Source of the DNA: NCEH01 sp043195195
GTDB lineage: Bacteria > Pseudomonadota > Alphaproteobacteria > Rhizobiales > Xanthobacteraceae
Direction of reading: 5' to 3'
NCBI RefSeq assembly: GCF_043195195.1
Contig: NZ_JBAFWT010000016.1
Location: 1-64,000, forward strand
Length of the DNA: 64,000 bases
Positions 36,607-43,778 of this stretch are shown here, in pieces. The translations under genes and the position numbers were made by a program. Positions within the stretch are counted from its first letter, which is position 1. Every line of letters starts with the position of its first letter. Under the pieces are notes generated by a model. That model was not told the DNA's origin, searched no databases, and saw nothing but the letters and a program-made list of their open reading frames with translations.

Positions 36607-37395
36607 ATGGCCACGAAGACCGCAAAGAAGCCCGCCGCCGCCCCGGCGAAAGCGCCGGAACCCGCCGCAGCGAAGCCAGCGGCAGCACCCAAGACCGCTG
36701 CCGCAAAACCGGCCGCGAAGAAGACCGCCGCGGCTCCCAAGCCGGAGGTGAAGGCCCCCGCCGCGAAGGCGCCCGCAGCAAAGGCACCTGCGGCGAAGAA
36801 GCCGGCGGCCAAGGCCCCCGCCGCGAAGGCCGCAGCCCCCGCGCCCGTCGAGACCAAATCGGCGCCCGCAAAGGCTCCCGCGAAGACGGCTTCGGCAAAG
36901 TCTGCGCCGGCAAAGACGGCACCGGCCAAACCTGCCGTCGCGAAGGCGACCGCTGCAAAGCCTGCTGCCGCCAAGGCTTCGGCCACAAAGGCACCCGCCA
37001 CGAAGGCGCCCGCTGCAAAGGCGCCGGCAAAGGCGAAAGCCGCTCCGGCCGCGAAGGTCGAGGCACCTGCTGCCAAGGCGTCCGCTGCAAAGCCCGCCGC
37101 CGCCAAGAAGGCCGCCGCACCGAAAGCCGCCGCACCGAAGGCGGCTGCAAAGCCAGCGACAAAGGCCGCCGCCCCGAAAGCCGTCGCGCCCAAGCCGGCC
37201 GCCGTGAAGGCGGAAGCCGCACCGGCCCCCGCACCGAAGGCCGCCGCCGCCAAGAGCGTGGCGAGCAAGGTCGCCGCCATCAAGGCTGCCGCGGACAAGT
37301 CCGCCGCCGCGAAGAAGGCCGCCGAGCCCAAGGCGGCTGCAAAGCCGGCCGCAAAGCCGGCGACCAAGGCCAAGGCCGCGCCGAAGAAGTCCTGA
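36607..37395 (+). CDS. Histone H1-like Ala/Lys/Pro-rich protein
   Basis: The 262-residue protein is composed almost only of Ala, Lys and Pro with a few Glu, Thr and Ser, in degenerate repeats such as KAPAAKAPAAKKPAAK, like the C-terminal tail of histone H1. Such bacterial proteins bind DNA non-specifically and compact it. There is no globular domain. GGAG lies 9 bp before ATG 36607, and a perfect -35 hexamer TTGACA sits at 36547-36552, though a good -10 is not evident. The gene lies inside the GTA cluster on the opposite strand, between tape measure and distal tail genes. The complementary strand is also open by composition; that frame is not a gene. Confidence 0.85.
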   Translation: MATKTAKKPAAAPAKAPEPAAAKPAAAPKTAAAKPAAKKTAAAPKPEVKAPAAKAPAAKAPAAKKPAAKAPAAKAAAPAPVETKSAPAKAPAKTASAKSAPAKTAPAKPAVAKATAAKPAAAKASATKAPATKAPAAKAPAKAKAAPAAKVEAPAAKASAAKPAAAKKAAAPKAAAPKAAAKPATKAAAPKAVAPKPAAVKAEAAPAPAPKAAAAKSVASKVAAIKAAADKSAAAKKAAEPKAAAKPAAKPATKAKAAPKKS

Positions 37396-37967
37396 GCCGC
37401 CGGCGCCGCCGCTCCGGCAGCGCCCTGCGCATCTCGGACCGAAGCGCGTTCCACGAATGAGGTGTCCGGCCATCCTGTCCGGGCGCTGCAGCCCACTCCC
37501 CGGCGCGCCGCGCATCGGCGCGGCGCCAGCCGACATCCCAGCCCGGCTTACTGACGCAGTGTCTGCTTCACGCGGTGTCTGCTTCATGCGGCACCGGGCG
37601 AAGGATGTTCGCGGGGCATCTCATCGAGCGCGACCTTGCCATGACGGCACAGCCGGGCGAGGGGTGGTCGTGCCCGCATGAGCCTGCACCGGTATCAAGC
37701 CCGGCGCATTCGATCCGCGCGCCACACGCTCGACGCCCCCGGGCAATCGCATCCCGCGAGCGCCTGCGGCTTCATGCGTCACCGGGCCTTCGGGCGAAGC
37801 TACGCCCGCCGTCTCCGCGCCCGCCGTCTCGGCGGCCCTCCGCCATGGCCCCCCGCCCTCCCCGCGATGTTCGGCGCCGCTGCATCCCATGCCATGGACG
37901 CGCCACGATCTGCCGCTCTAAACAGGGCACAGGAACGTCGTCGCGACGGGGATCGAAGGGGGACGCC
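37396..37967. other. 572-bp gap between the histone-like gene and the small secreted protein
   Basis: No convincing gene is seen in either strand; open frames here are short and Arg/Pro-rich shadows. A 17-bp near-direct repeat GTGTCTGCTTCACGCGG / GTGTCTGCTTCATGCGG occurs side by side near 37559-37595, and GGCTTCATGCG-CACCGGGC recurs near 37770. The 3' part must hold the promoter of the downstream small gene. Confidence 0.5.
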
Positions 37968-38291
37968 ATGAAATCTGGTCGAGCTTTTGCCGCCCGGCGC
38001 GGCGCGGGGCTGCAGACCGCACTCTGGCTCGCCGTGCTGCTCGGGTCCGCGAGCGCGGCCGCGGCCGCGGAAGCAACGCCGGGCAAAACCGGCGGCAATC
38101 CCTGCGCCCAGTTCGGCGCCGGGTTCCAGCGCGCGCCGGGGTCCGACACCTGCATCAAGGTGGGCGGCGCCGTGCGCGTGGACGGAGGCACCGGCACGAC
38201 GGCGGGCAATGCGCCCAATGCCGGCAGCAGCAGCACGTCCACCACCGGCAATCCGGGACCGGCCATCGATCCCTGGAAGCCGGCCAATTAG
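37968..38291 (+). CDS. Small secreted protein with porin N-terminal motif
   Basis: The 107-residue product has a clear signal peptide (about residues 1-32, LQTALWLAVLLGSASAAAAA). The mature part opens with GNPCAQFGAGFQRAPGSDTC then IKVGGAVRVDGG, the pattern found at the start of alphaproteobacterial outer-membrane porins (a disulphide-linked segment before the first beta strand). After this, only a Gly/Ser/Thr/Asn-rich tail follows, so no barrel can form. It could be a porin remnant or a small surface protein that kept this segment. GAAGGGGG precedes the ATG; the stop converges with gp11, 15 bp apart. Confidence 0.72.
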   Translation: MKSGRAFAARRGAGLQTALWLAVLLGSASAAAAAEATPGKTGGNPCAQFGAGFQRAPGSDTCIKVGGAVRVDGGTGTTAGNAPNAGSSSTSTTGNPGPAIDPWKPAN

Positions 38292-38306
38292 CACCCGCCC
38301 GGCCTC

Positions 38307-38882
38307 TCACGCACCGCGCTGGCCGCGCGTCACCGCGCGCGCCACGAGGCCGGAGAGATAGGCATCCGAGCGGCGAAAGCTGCTCATGTCTGGCGTGCTG
38401 ACATTCACCGTCACGGAGGCGCGCCCGCCGCCGTCCTGCGTGCGCACGCCGAGCGCGCCATCGGCGCCGCGCGCCAAAGGCAGGATCGCCTCGGCGCCGC
38501 GCTCGCCCATCAGGCCTGCCCCCGCGCCGAGCGGAAAATAGGTCGGCGCGGCCACAACGCCACCCTTGGCGAAGGGCTGCACGGCGCCGTTCGCGATCAC
38601 CCCGCCATCGGCGAAGGCCTTGCCCTCCAGAATGCTGGAGAACAGGCTCGCCACGCCCTGCTCCGCGGGTTTCAGCGCGAGGTTCAGCGCCAGGCTGGAG
38701 AGCCGCGTGCCGATGCTCTCCACCACGTCGCCCACGTCCTTGCCCTTCACGGCAATGCCGGTGAAGGCATCGCCAAGGGTGGAGGCAAAGCCGCGCGCGA
38801 GACGCTCGCTGTCGGCGAGGGCGTCGCGGAACGGGCGGGTGTCGGCATCGACCTTGACCGAAATGCCATCGACCGGGGTCAT
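38307..38882 (-). CDS. GTA tail tape measure protein gp11 (short)
   Basis: This 191-residue protein sets tail length and probably leaves the tube during DNA delivery. The N-terminus (MTPVDGISVKVDADTRPFRD, then ALADSERLARGFASTLGDAF) and the C-terminal glycine-rich part (KAFADGGVIANGAVQPFAKG, GLMGERGAEAILPL) match the short TIGR02216-like tape-measure proteins of GTAs. Its length fits a short GTA tail and is far below phage tape measures. Confidence 0.9.
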   Translation of the reverse strand: MTPVDGISVKVDADTRPFRDALADSERLARGFASTLGDAFTGIAVKGKDVGDVVESIGTRLSSLALNLALKPAEQGVASLFSSILEGKAFADGGVIANGAVQPFAKGGVVAAPTYFPLGAGAGLMGERGAEAILPLARGADGALGVRTQDGGGRASVTVNVSTPDMSSFRRSDAYLSGLVARAVTRGQRGA

Positions 38883-38894
38883 GAAAGCTCCTGC

Positions 38895-39098
38895 TCAAAG
38901 GGTATCGGGAAAGCGCTGCATCAGCGCCGCCAGCGCCGCCCGGTCGAGCCCGTCGCGCGGCGGCGGCGCGAAGGCCGAGAGGGCGGCGGCAAGCTCGCGC
39001 GGGGTCATGCGCCAGAAGTGTTCGGGGGGCAGCCGCAGCAGCCCGAGGCCGACCCGCATGGCCTCTTCCCAGGGGAAGGGCCGCGCCGGTCCCCTCAG
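38895..39098 (-). CDS. GTA tail assembly chaperone-like protein (gp10.1, DUF2376)
   Basis: The small protein reads RPFPWEEAMRVGLGLLRLPP then EHFWRMTPRELAAALSAF, the signature of the rcc01693/DUF2376 family found before the tape measure in GTAs. No ATG or GTG lies before the conserved FPW. The only codon that includes it and couples to gp10 is a CTG at 39098, which overlaps the gp10 stop as CTGA; the first ATG is 39059 (54 aa). I favour CTG because FPW belongs to the conserved family core as I remember it. Length would be 67 residues. Confidence 0.72.
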   Translation of the reverse strand: MRGPARPFPWEEAMRVGLGLLRLPPEHFWRMTPRELAAALSAFAPPPRDGLDRAALAALMQRFPDTL

Positions 39099-39439
39099 GG
39101 CGTCTGCGGCGGCTGAGGGCGGGCCGCGTCGGCGCCCGCGAAGGTGGCCGCCAGCAGCCGCGCGACGATGCGGGCATAGCCGAGCGCGCCGTCTTCCGCC
39201 CGCATGGCGGCAACTTCGGCGTCGCTCACTTTTTCGCCCGCGCCGCGCAGGCCGGCGGCGATGATCCGCACCGCATCGCGCGCGGTCAGGCGGCCAGTCT
39301 CGAACCGCTCGGCCAGCGCCACGAGGTCGCCCGCGCCGAACGCCTGCTCCAGCTCCGCGAGCGCGCCGAGCGTCAGCACCAAAGTGCGCGGCCGGCCATC
39401 AAGATCGGCGGATATTTCGCCGCGATGGGCGTTGGTCAT
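39095..39439 (-). CDS. GTA gp10-family protein
   Basis: The 114-residue protein has the gp10 pattern: HRGEISADLDGRPRTLVLTL, LGALAELEQAFGAGDLVALA and DAVRIIAAGLRGAG. In R. capsulatus this family lies between the tail tube and tape measure genes; a tail chaperone role is inferred for it. It is characteristic of GTAs and helps separate this cluster from ordinary siphoviral prophages. It overlaps the next small frame by 4 bp. Confidence 0.92.
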   Translation of the reverse strand: MTNAHRGEISADLDGRPRTLVLTLGALAELEQAFGAGDLVALAERFETGRLTARDAVRIIAAGLRGAGEKVSDAEVAAMRAEDGALGYARIVARLLAATFAGADAARPQPPQTP

Positions 39440-39480
39440 GGGGACCTCCTGAAGGGATTTTCGTTCGCAACGGGAGCACC

Positions 39481-39545
39481 GCTTCCCCCTCCCCCACCCC
39501 GGTTCCCCTCTCCCGCGTGCGGGGGAGGATTAGGGAGGGGAAGAG
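39481..39545. repeat. Variant palindrome between gp9 and gp10
   Basis: CCCCTCTCCCGCGTGCGGGGGAGG forms a stem of CTCTCCCGC/GCGGGGGAG type around a short GT loop at about 39506-39529, flanked by CCCCCTCCCCCACCCC and AGGGAGGGGAAG. It resembles the GTA palindrome family but with a different centre (GCGTGC). Confidence 0.7.
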
Positions 39546-39588
39546 CTGCGGGAGAGTTGGGGAAGGTGGAAGGAGAAGACAAAGCTCC

Positions 39589-39996
39589 TCACAGCGCGGC
39601 GAAGCTGATCTCCCCCGCGCTCTCCAAAGTCAGGTCGAAGGTCACTTCCCGGTCATGCTCGGCGCCCACCTCCAGCGCGGTCACCTGGAACGGCCCGGAG
39701 ACGGTGCCGAAATCCGGGATCAACACCTGGCAATCGCGCAGCGCTCCATCGAAGAAGGCGGTGCGCACCAGGGCATCGGAGGCGGCATCCTTGAACACGC
39801 CGCTGCCGGCGACGCTGGCCCGCTTCACCCCCGCCCCGGCGAGCAATTCGCGCCAGCGGCCGGCGGAGTCCGAATGGGTGACATCGACGCTCTGGGCGTT
39901 GAAGGCGAGCGTGCGGGAGCGCAGGCCCGCGACGGTCACATAGCCGGTGCCGTCATGCATCTTCAGCAGCAGGTCCTTGCCCTTCTGCGCGGCCAT
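39589..39996 (-). CDS. GTA tail tube protein gp9 (TP901-1 type)
   Basis: The 135-residue protein begins MAAQKGKDLLLKMHDGTGYV and contains RTLAFNAQSVDVTHSDSAGR and FQVTALEVGAEHDREVTFDL, the pattern of the TP901-1 family major tail protein. It polymerises into hexameric rings that form the DNA conduit. GAGGAG 8 bp before the ATG gives a strong ribosome site, as expected for an abundant structural protein. Confidence 0.93.
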   Translation of the reverse strand: MAAQKGKDLLLKMHDGTGYVTVAGLRSRTLAFNAQSVDVTHSDSAGRWRELLAGAGVKRASVAGSGVFKDAASDALVRTAFFDGALRDCQVLIPDFGTVSGPFQVTALEVGAEHDREVTFDLTLESAGEISFAAL

Positions 39997-40006
39997 TTTG
40001 ATCTCC

Positions 40007-40429
40007 TCAAGCAGGTTCGGTGACGGCGCGAAAGCGCACCAGAGCGTGGAAGGTTCGCCCATCCTCGTCGCGCCGCACCTCGGCGGTGGTGGCGCGCAAA
40101 TTGGCGAGGCGATGGCCGGCAAGGGCGAGCGGGGCGTCGTGCAGGGCGGTCTGCACGGCGGCGGCGAGCGCGAAGGCTTCCGCCCGTCCGCTCTGGCGCG
40201 ACCAGGCGTGCAAGGTCAGGCTCTGCTCGGTGCCGTCCTCGGTGGCGGTGGACCAATCCGCCACCACTGCCTCGCCGAGGGTGAGGAAGGGAAAGGCGGC
40301 ATCGGCGGGCGGCACATCATAGATCCGCGCCGCGCCCAGGAGCGCCAGCACGGGCCCATCGGCGGCAAGCCGCGCGCGGATCGCGATCCGCAGGGCCAGC
40401 GCCGGGCTGGTGAGGGGAATATCACTCAT
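40007..40429 (-). CDS. GTA tail terminator gp8 (DUF3168)
   Basis: This 140-residue DUF3168 protein caps the tail tube and joins it to the head. Diagnostic segments are LRIAIRARLAADGPVLALLG, RIYDVPPADAAFPFLTLGEA and a C-terminal FHALVRFRAVTE strand. The ATG overlaps the upstream stop by 4 bp, continuing a run of ATGA junctions from gp6 to gp8. Confidence 0.92.
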   Translation of the reverse strand: MSDIPLTSPALALRIAIRARLAADGPVLALLGAARIYDVPPADAAFPFLTLGEAVVADWSTATEDGTEQSLTLHAWSRQSGRAEAFALAAAVQTALHDAPLALAGHRLANLRATTAEVRRDEDGRTFHALVRFRAVTEPA

Positions 40430-40707
40430 GAGCGGCCCCGCCGCAGCTCGGCCAGAACCGGCGCGAGCCAGGGTTCGGCGGGCTTCGCCAGCGTGCCGGT
40501 CTCGCGCGCCACGGCGGCGGGATCATCCGTGCCGACGAGCCGCGAGGCCCCCTGCGCGCGGATATCGGCGGGCCGGCCGAGGGCGGGGGCAAGGCGGGCG
40601 GCAAGATCGCGCGCGGCGTCCTCCACCGCCTGTTCGGCGAGGCGCGGCGCGAAGCTGGATTCCAGCCGGCGCGCGAGCCCGTCGAGGCCGGAAACGGGAT
40701 TGCTCAT
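40426..40707 (-). CDS. Small head-tail junction protein (HK97 gp10-like position)
   Basis: This 93-residue protein (begins MSNPVSGLDGLARRLESSFA) lies between stopper and tail terminator genes, where phages of the HK97 type encode a gp10-family junction protein. Features are an N-terminal amphipathic helix and the central GRPADIRAQGASRLVGTDDP. It overlaps both neighbours by 4 bp, so it is certainly translated as part of the head-tail operon. Family assignment is by position. Confidence 0.72.
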   Translation of the reverse strand: MSNPVSGLDGLARRLESSFAPRLAEQAVEDAARDLAARLAPALGRPADIRAQGASRLVGTDDPAAVARETGTLAKPAEPWLAPVLAELRRGRS

Positions 40708-41027
40708 GTCTGCTCCTCCCGGCACAGGCAGCGTGTGAAGCGGCGGCGCCCGTCGGGATCGCTCAGCGCCTCCACGGCGAAGATGCGGGCGCCGAGCGTC
40801 AGCCGGTCGCCGCGCGAAATGGTGTTGGGCGCGCGCACCGTGATGCGGTGAACGAGCAGCGCCATGCGCCGCTCGGCGCTCAGGGCCGGATCGCCGGCCG
40901 GGGTCTCGATGCGGCCCCAGATCTGGTCAACGGCGAGATAGGTGATGCTCTCCCCGCCCGCGCCATCGGGCAAGTTCACCGCCGTCTCGTGCACCAGGCG
41001 GTGGCGCAGGTCGCCCGCCCCGCTCAC
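40704..41027 (-). CDS. GTA head closure/stopper protein gp7
   Basis: The 107-residue protein has the head-closure (SPP1 gp16-like) pattern: AGDLRHRLVHETAVNLPDGA, a central IWGRIETPAG strand and the loop RVRAPNTISRGDRLTLGARI-like segment (ITVRAPNTISRGDRLTLG) ending in FTRCLCREEQ. It plugs the portal-adaptor channel to hold DNA. It overlaps gp6 and the next gene by ATGA. Confidence 0.88.
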   Translation of the reverse strand: MSGAGDLRHRLVHETAVNLPDGAGGESITYLAVDQIWGRIETPAGDPALSAERRMALLVHRITVRAPNTISRGDRLTLGARIFAVEALSDPDGRRRFTRCLCREEQT

Positions 41028-41587
41028 AGCCGCACCGCGCGATAGGGCCGCAGCAGCGCGAACAGGCTTTCCGGCAGGCGCGATTGATCGCCCGGCGCAT
41101 CGCGATTTTCATGGAGAAAAGCGGTGAGCTGGCGCACCGCCTGCAGCAGGTCCGCCGGCACCTGCGCGGCGCTGGCGCCATAGCCCATCTCCAGCTCCAG
41201 CAGGATGCCGCCGACCCGCCGCAGCGGCGCCGGCGCGCGCGCGGGGTCCATCGCAATCAGCGGCGGCAGGCGCGCGCCGCCGAGGGTGAACAGGTCAAGC
41301 GGGACATCCTGCGTGCTGCCGTCCGGCGCCACCAGATGGGCGGCCCGCACGGCGCGCACCGGCGCCAGCGGCACGGGAATGAGGCCGCTCGGCGGCCAGG
41401 CGTCGCGCGTCAGCCGCCAGGTCTGGAGCATCAGGATGCGGCGGGTCTCGCTCTCCACCCATTGCCGCGCGGCGGTGATGAGCGCGGCCACCACCGCGTC
41501 CTCGGCATCGCCGTCGATGCGCAGGAAGGCCTTGGCCTCGCTCAGGGTCAGGGGCTCGGCCGATGGGCCGTCGATGCGTTCGAGCAT
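41024..41587 (-). CDS. GTA head-tail adaptor gp6
   Basis: The 187-residue protein opens with EPLTLSEAKAFLRIDGDAED and VVAALITAARQWVESETRRI, the signature of the phage head-tail connector (gp6/phiE125 gp8-like) family, then a beta-rich insertion and a final helical part (DLLQAVRQLTAFLHENRD). It forms the ring under the portal. The start has GGAG upstream. It heads the second structural block after the protease/transglycosylase interruption, so a promoter must lie within or beyond the 78 bp to the divergent protease gene. Confidence 0.92.
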   Translation of the reverse strand: MLERIDGPSAEPLTLSEAKAFLRIDGDAEDAVVAALITAARQWVESETRRILMLQTWRLTRDAWPPSGLIPVPLAPVRAVRAAHLVAPDGSTQDVPLDLFTLGGARLPPLIAMDPARAPAPLRRVGGILLELEMGYGASAAQVPADLLQAVRQLTAFLHENRDAPGDQSRLPESLFALLRPYRAVRL

Positions 41588-41665
41588 GAAGATCTCCGCT
41601 GGAAGAAAGGCGACGCCGCGCGCGCCGCATTGACGAACGGCCCGTGGGGCCTGCAAAACCGTGCG

Positions 41666-42475
41666 ATGATCTCGCCCGCCGCCGATGCCCCCGCGCCACG
41701 CCCCGCCCTTCGCCCCTTCCCCCGGCCGCCCGGCCGGGCGCTCCGGTTCGCGGGGCTGTTGCTGGCGGGGCTGACGGGCCTTGCGGTCGGGCCGGCGCGG
41801 GCGATCGTCGGCGGCGAGGCGGCGGCGCCCGACATCGCCGCCCATGTGGTGCTGATCGTCTCGACGCGGGGCGCCTCATGCACCGGCAGCGTGGTGGCGC
41901 GCGATCTCGTGCTCACCGCCGCCCATTGCGTGCATCCGGCCGGCGATTATGCGGTGGCGCTGGTGAGCGAGAGCCAGCCACGGCTGGTGCCGGCGCTGCG
42001 CATCGTGGTTCATCCCGCCTTCAACGCCGAGCAGTTCCGCACCCGCCGGCCGACGCCGGACCTCGCGCTGATGAAGCTCGCCGAGCCACTGCCCGCGCGC
42101 TTCACCCCGGTGCGCATCGCCACCGGCGGATTGCCGGCCCGCGGATCGTTTTTTCTGCTCGCCGGGTTCGGAGTCAGCGCGGAGGGGACGGAAAAGACCG
42201 CCGGCAAGCTGCGCACGGTCCTGCTCGCCTCCATCGGCACCACGGGTGGCATCATGGCGCGGCTGTCGCCGCAGAGCGGGCTTGCGGGCGGCTGTGTCGG
42301 CGACAGTGGCGGCCCCGCGTTCCAGAACGGCGAGGTGGCCGGCGTCATCGGCTGGGCCACCGGGCCCAACGGCGCGCGCGGCTGCGGCGGCGTCACGGGC
42401 GTGACCCTGGTGGGCCTGCACCGCGACTGGATCCTCTCCACCGCCCGCGCCCTCGGCAGTCCGGTCGGGGATTGA
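41666..42475 (+). CDS. Secreted trypsin-like serine protease (S1 family)
   Basis: The 269-residue precursor has a basic N-terminus, a signal helix (FAGLLLAGLTGLAVGPARA) and a mature chain starting IVGGEAAAP, the activated-trypsin N-terminus. The triad is His87 (LTAAHCVH), Asp132 (PDLALMKL) and Ser214 (CVGDSGGPAF), so it should be active. Two cysteine pairs fit S1 disulphides. It lies inside the GTA cluster on the opposite strand between capsid and adaptor genes; the next ATG starts 1 bp after its stop, so it is paired with the lytic transglycosylase gene. Confidence 0.9.
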   Translation: MISPAADAPAPRPALRPFPRPPGRALRFAGLLLAGLTGLAVGPARAIVGGEAAAPDIAAHVVLIVSTRGASCTGSVVARDLVLTAAHCVHPAGDYAVALVSESQPRLVPALRIVVHPAFNAEQFRTRRPTPDLALMKLAEPLPARFTPVRIATGGLPARGSFFLLAGFGVSAEGTEKTAGKLRTVLLASIGTTGGIMARLSPQSGLAGGCVGDSGGPAFQNGEVAGVIGWATGPNGARGCGGVTGVTLVGLHRDWILSTARALGSPVGD

Positions 42476-42476
42476 G

Positions 42477-43451
42477 ATGGGCCGCGCCCGCACATGGCTC
42501 CTGGAGCGGTTGCGAGCAGCGCGGAAACCGGTTCGCGTGAAAAAAGTTCGACGACACAATGAGGTCGAGCGTTTTTCCGATTCCGTGAAACGGGGAAGCG
42601 CTCTGGCGGCAAGGACGGTATTATTCGCCTGTCTCCTGGCCGGCCCGCTCGCGGATCGCGCAGCGGCGGCAGGCGAGACGGTGGACCAGGCGCTCTGCCG
42701 CCTGATCGAGGACGCGGCGCGCGCGGAGGCGCTGCCGGCGCCGTTCCTCACCCGCCTGATCTGGCGCGAAAGTTCGTTCCGCAGCCATGTGGTGAGTTCC
42801 AAGGGCGCGCAGGGCATCGCCCAGTTCATGCCCGGCACCGCCGCCGAGCGCGGCCTGAAGAATCCGTTCGATCCCGAGGCCGCGCTGCCGGCGGCGGCGC
42901 GGTTGCTGGCCGACCTGCACCGCCGGTTCGGCAATCTCGGCCTCGCCGCCGCGGCCTATAATGCGGGTCCCGCCCGCGTCGATGCCTTCCTCGCCGGCCG
43001 CTCCGGGCTGCCGTCGGAAACGCGGCTGTACGTGCGCCTCATCACCGGCCGCACCGCCGAGGACTGGGCCGCGCAGAAGCCGGGGGAGGCTCCGGCGGCG
43101 CAGGGCTTTCCCGAGGAGGGCACGACCTGCCTTGCGGTGGTCGCATCCCTGCGGGCGGGGGCGCCCGCTTTGGCATCGGTGAACGAGAGCCCGGATTTCG
43201 CGCCGTGGGGCGTCCAGGTGGCGGGCGCCTTTTCCAAGAGCGTCGCGCTCGCCGCCTATGGCCGCGCCGCGACGCGTTTTGCCGGCGTGATTGCCGACAA
43301 GGCGCCCATGGTCATCGGCACCCGCGTGCCGGGACGCGGGCGCGGCGCCTTCTACCGCGTGCGCCTTCCGGCCCAGACGCGGGCCGATGCCAACGCGCTC
43401 TGCGCCAGCCTGCGCAAGGCGGGCGGCGCCTGCATCGTGCTGGCGAACTGA
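42477..43451 (+). CDS. Lytic transglycosylase with C-terminal SPOR-like domain
   Basis: The catalytic domain (SLT fold) has Glu in FLTRLIWRESSFRSHVVSSK, then GAQGIAQFMPGTAAERGL and LAAAAYNAGPARVDAFLAG. The C-terminal segment (GTRVPGRGRGAFYRVRLPAQ, LRKAGGACIVLAN) resembles SPOR domains that bind denuded glycan. From the ATG at 42477 it has 324 residues, but codons 10-43 are read from a dispersed repeat (42503-42604). A GTG at 42585, inside the repeat, gives a normal signal peptide (KRGSALAARTVLFACLLAGP) and is a likely functional start, although ATG 42477 is 1 bp after the protease stop. It cleaves peptidoglycan in the periplasm. Confidence 0.85.
   Translation: MGRARTWLLERLRAARKPVRVKKVRRHNEVERFSDSVKRGSALAARTVLFACLLAGPLADRAAAAGETVDQALCRLIEDAARAEALPAPFLTRLIWRESSFRSHVVSSKGAQGIAQFMPGTAAERGLKNPFDPEAALPAAARLLADLHRRFGNLGLAAAAYNAGPARVDAFLAGRSGLPSETRLYVRLITGRTAEDWAAQKPGEAPAAQGFPEEGTTCLAVVASLRAGAPALASVNESPDFAPWGVQVAGAFSKSVALAAYGRAATRFAGVIADKAPMVIGTRVPGRGRGAFYRVRLPAQTRADANALCASLRKAGGACIVLAN
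42503..42604. repeat. About 100-bp dispersed repeat, copy 2, inside the transglycosylase frame
   Basis: It shares motif order with the copy at 10621-10724: GAGCG start, GGAAACCGGTTCGCGTGAA, CGACACAATGAG, CCGATTCC-TGAA and the end GGAAGCGCTCT. Here the terminal bases are changed (GGAGCGG / CGCTCTGG). It is read through in frame by the transglycosylase gene and supplies either an N-terminal extension or the start codon of that gene. Confidence 0.85.
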
Positions 43452-43778
43452 CGGCAGAGCCCTGGGCGCCGCGCCACCTCCGAGCTTCGCGTCCCGGACC
43501 AGCGACGGCAAAGCCGGAGCGCAGAGCCGGGACCCAGCGCAAAAACTCCTGCGCAGCAGTCGAATGCGCCGGTCTCCCCCCTCACCCCGACCCTCTCCCC
43601 GGCGGGGAGAGGGGGAACATTGGCGCTGGCGGCGGAGGGCGGTTCTCAGATGGTTTTCCCCACCAGAATCTGCCGGCCCCCTCTCCCCTCCAGAACCGGC
43701 CGGCCCCCTCTCCCCGACGGGGAGAGGGTTGGGTGAGGGGGCGGCAAAGAAACCGCAAGCCGCCCTCTCCCCGCCCCC
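43452..43778. repeat. 327-bp convergent gap with half-unit repeat and REP-like palindromes
   Basis: No gene is seen. At 43491-43570 lies a half copy of the large inverted-repeat element also found at 45842-46195 (shared CGGAGCGCAGAGCCGGGACC then CAGCGCAAAAA). Palindromes with CCCTCTCCCC-GGCGGGGAGA are at about 43577-43612 and with GACGGGGAGAGGG at about 43709-43745, plus partial units around 43676-43700 and 43760-43780. They separate the plus-strand transglycosylase stop from the minus-strand capsid stop and may terminate both. Confidence 0.85.

Noticed and set aside
36585..37496. Minus-strand frame of 303 codons opposite the histone-like gene
   Set aside because: The GCC/AAG repeat codons of the Ala/Lys gene read as Ala/Gly/Phe on the other strand; the translation is pure low complexity without a start signal.
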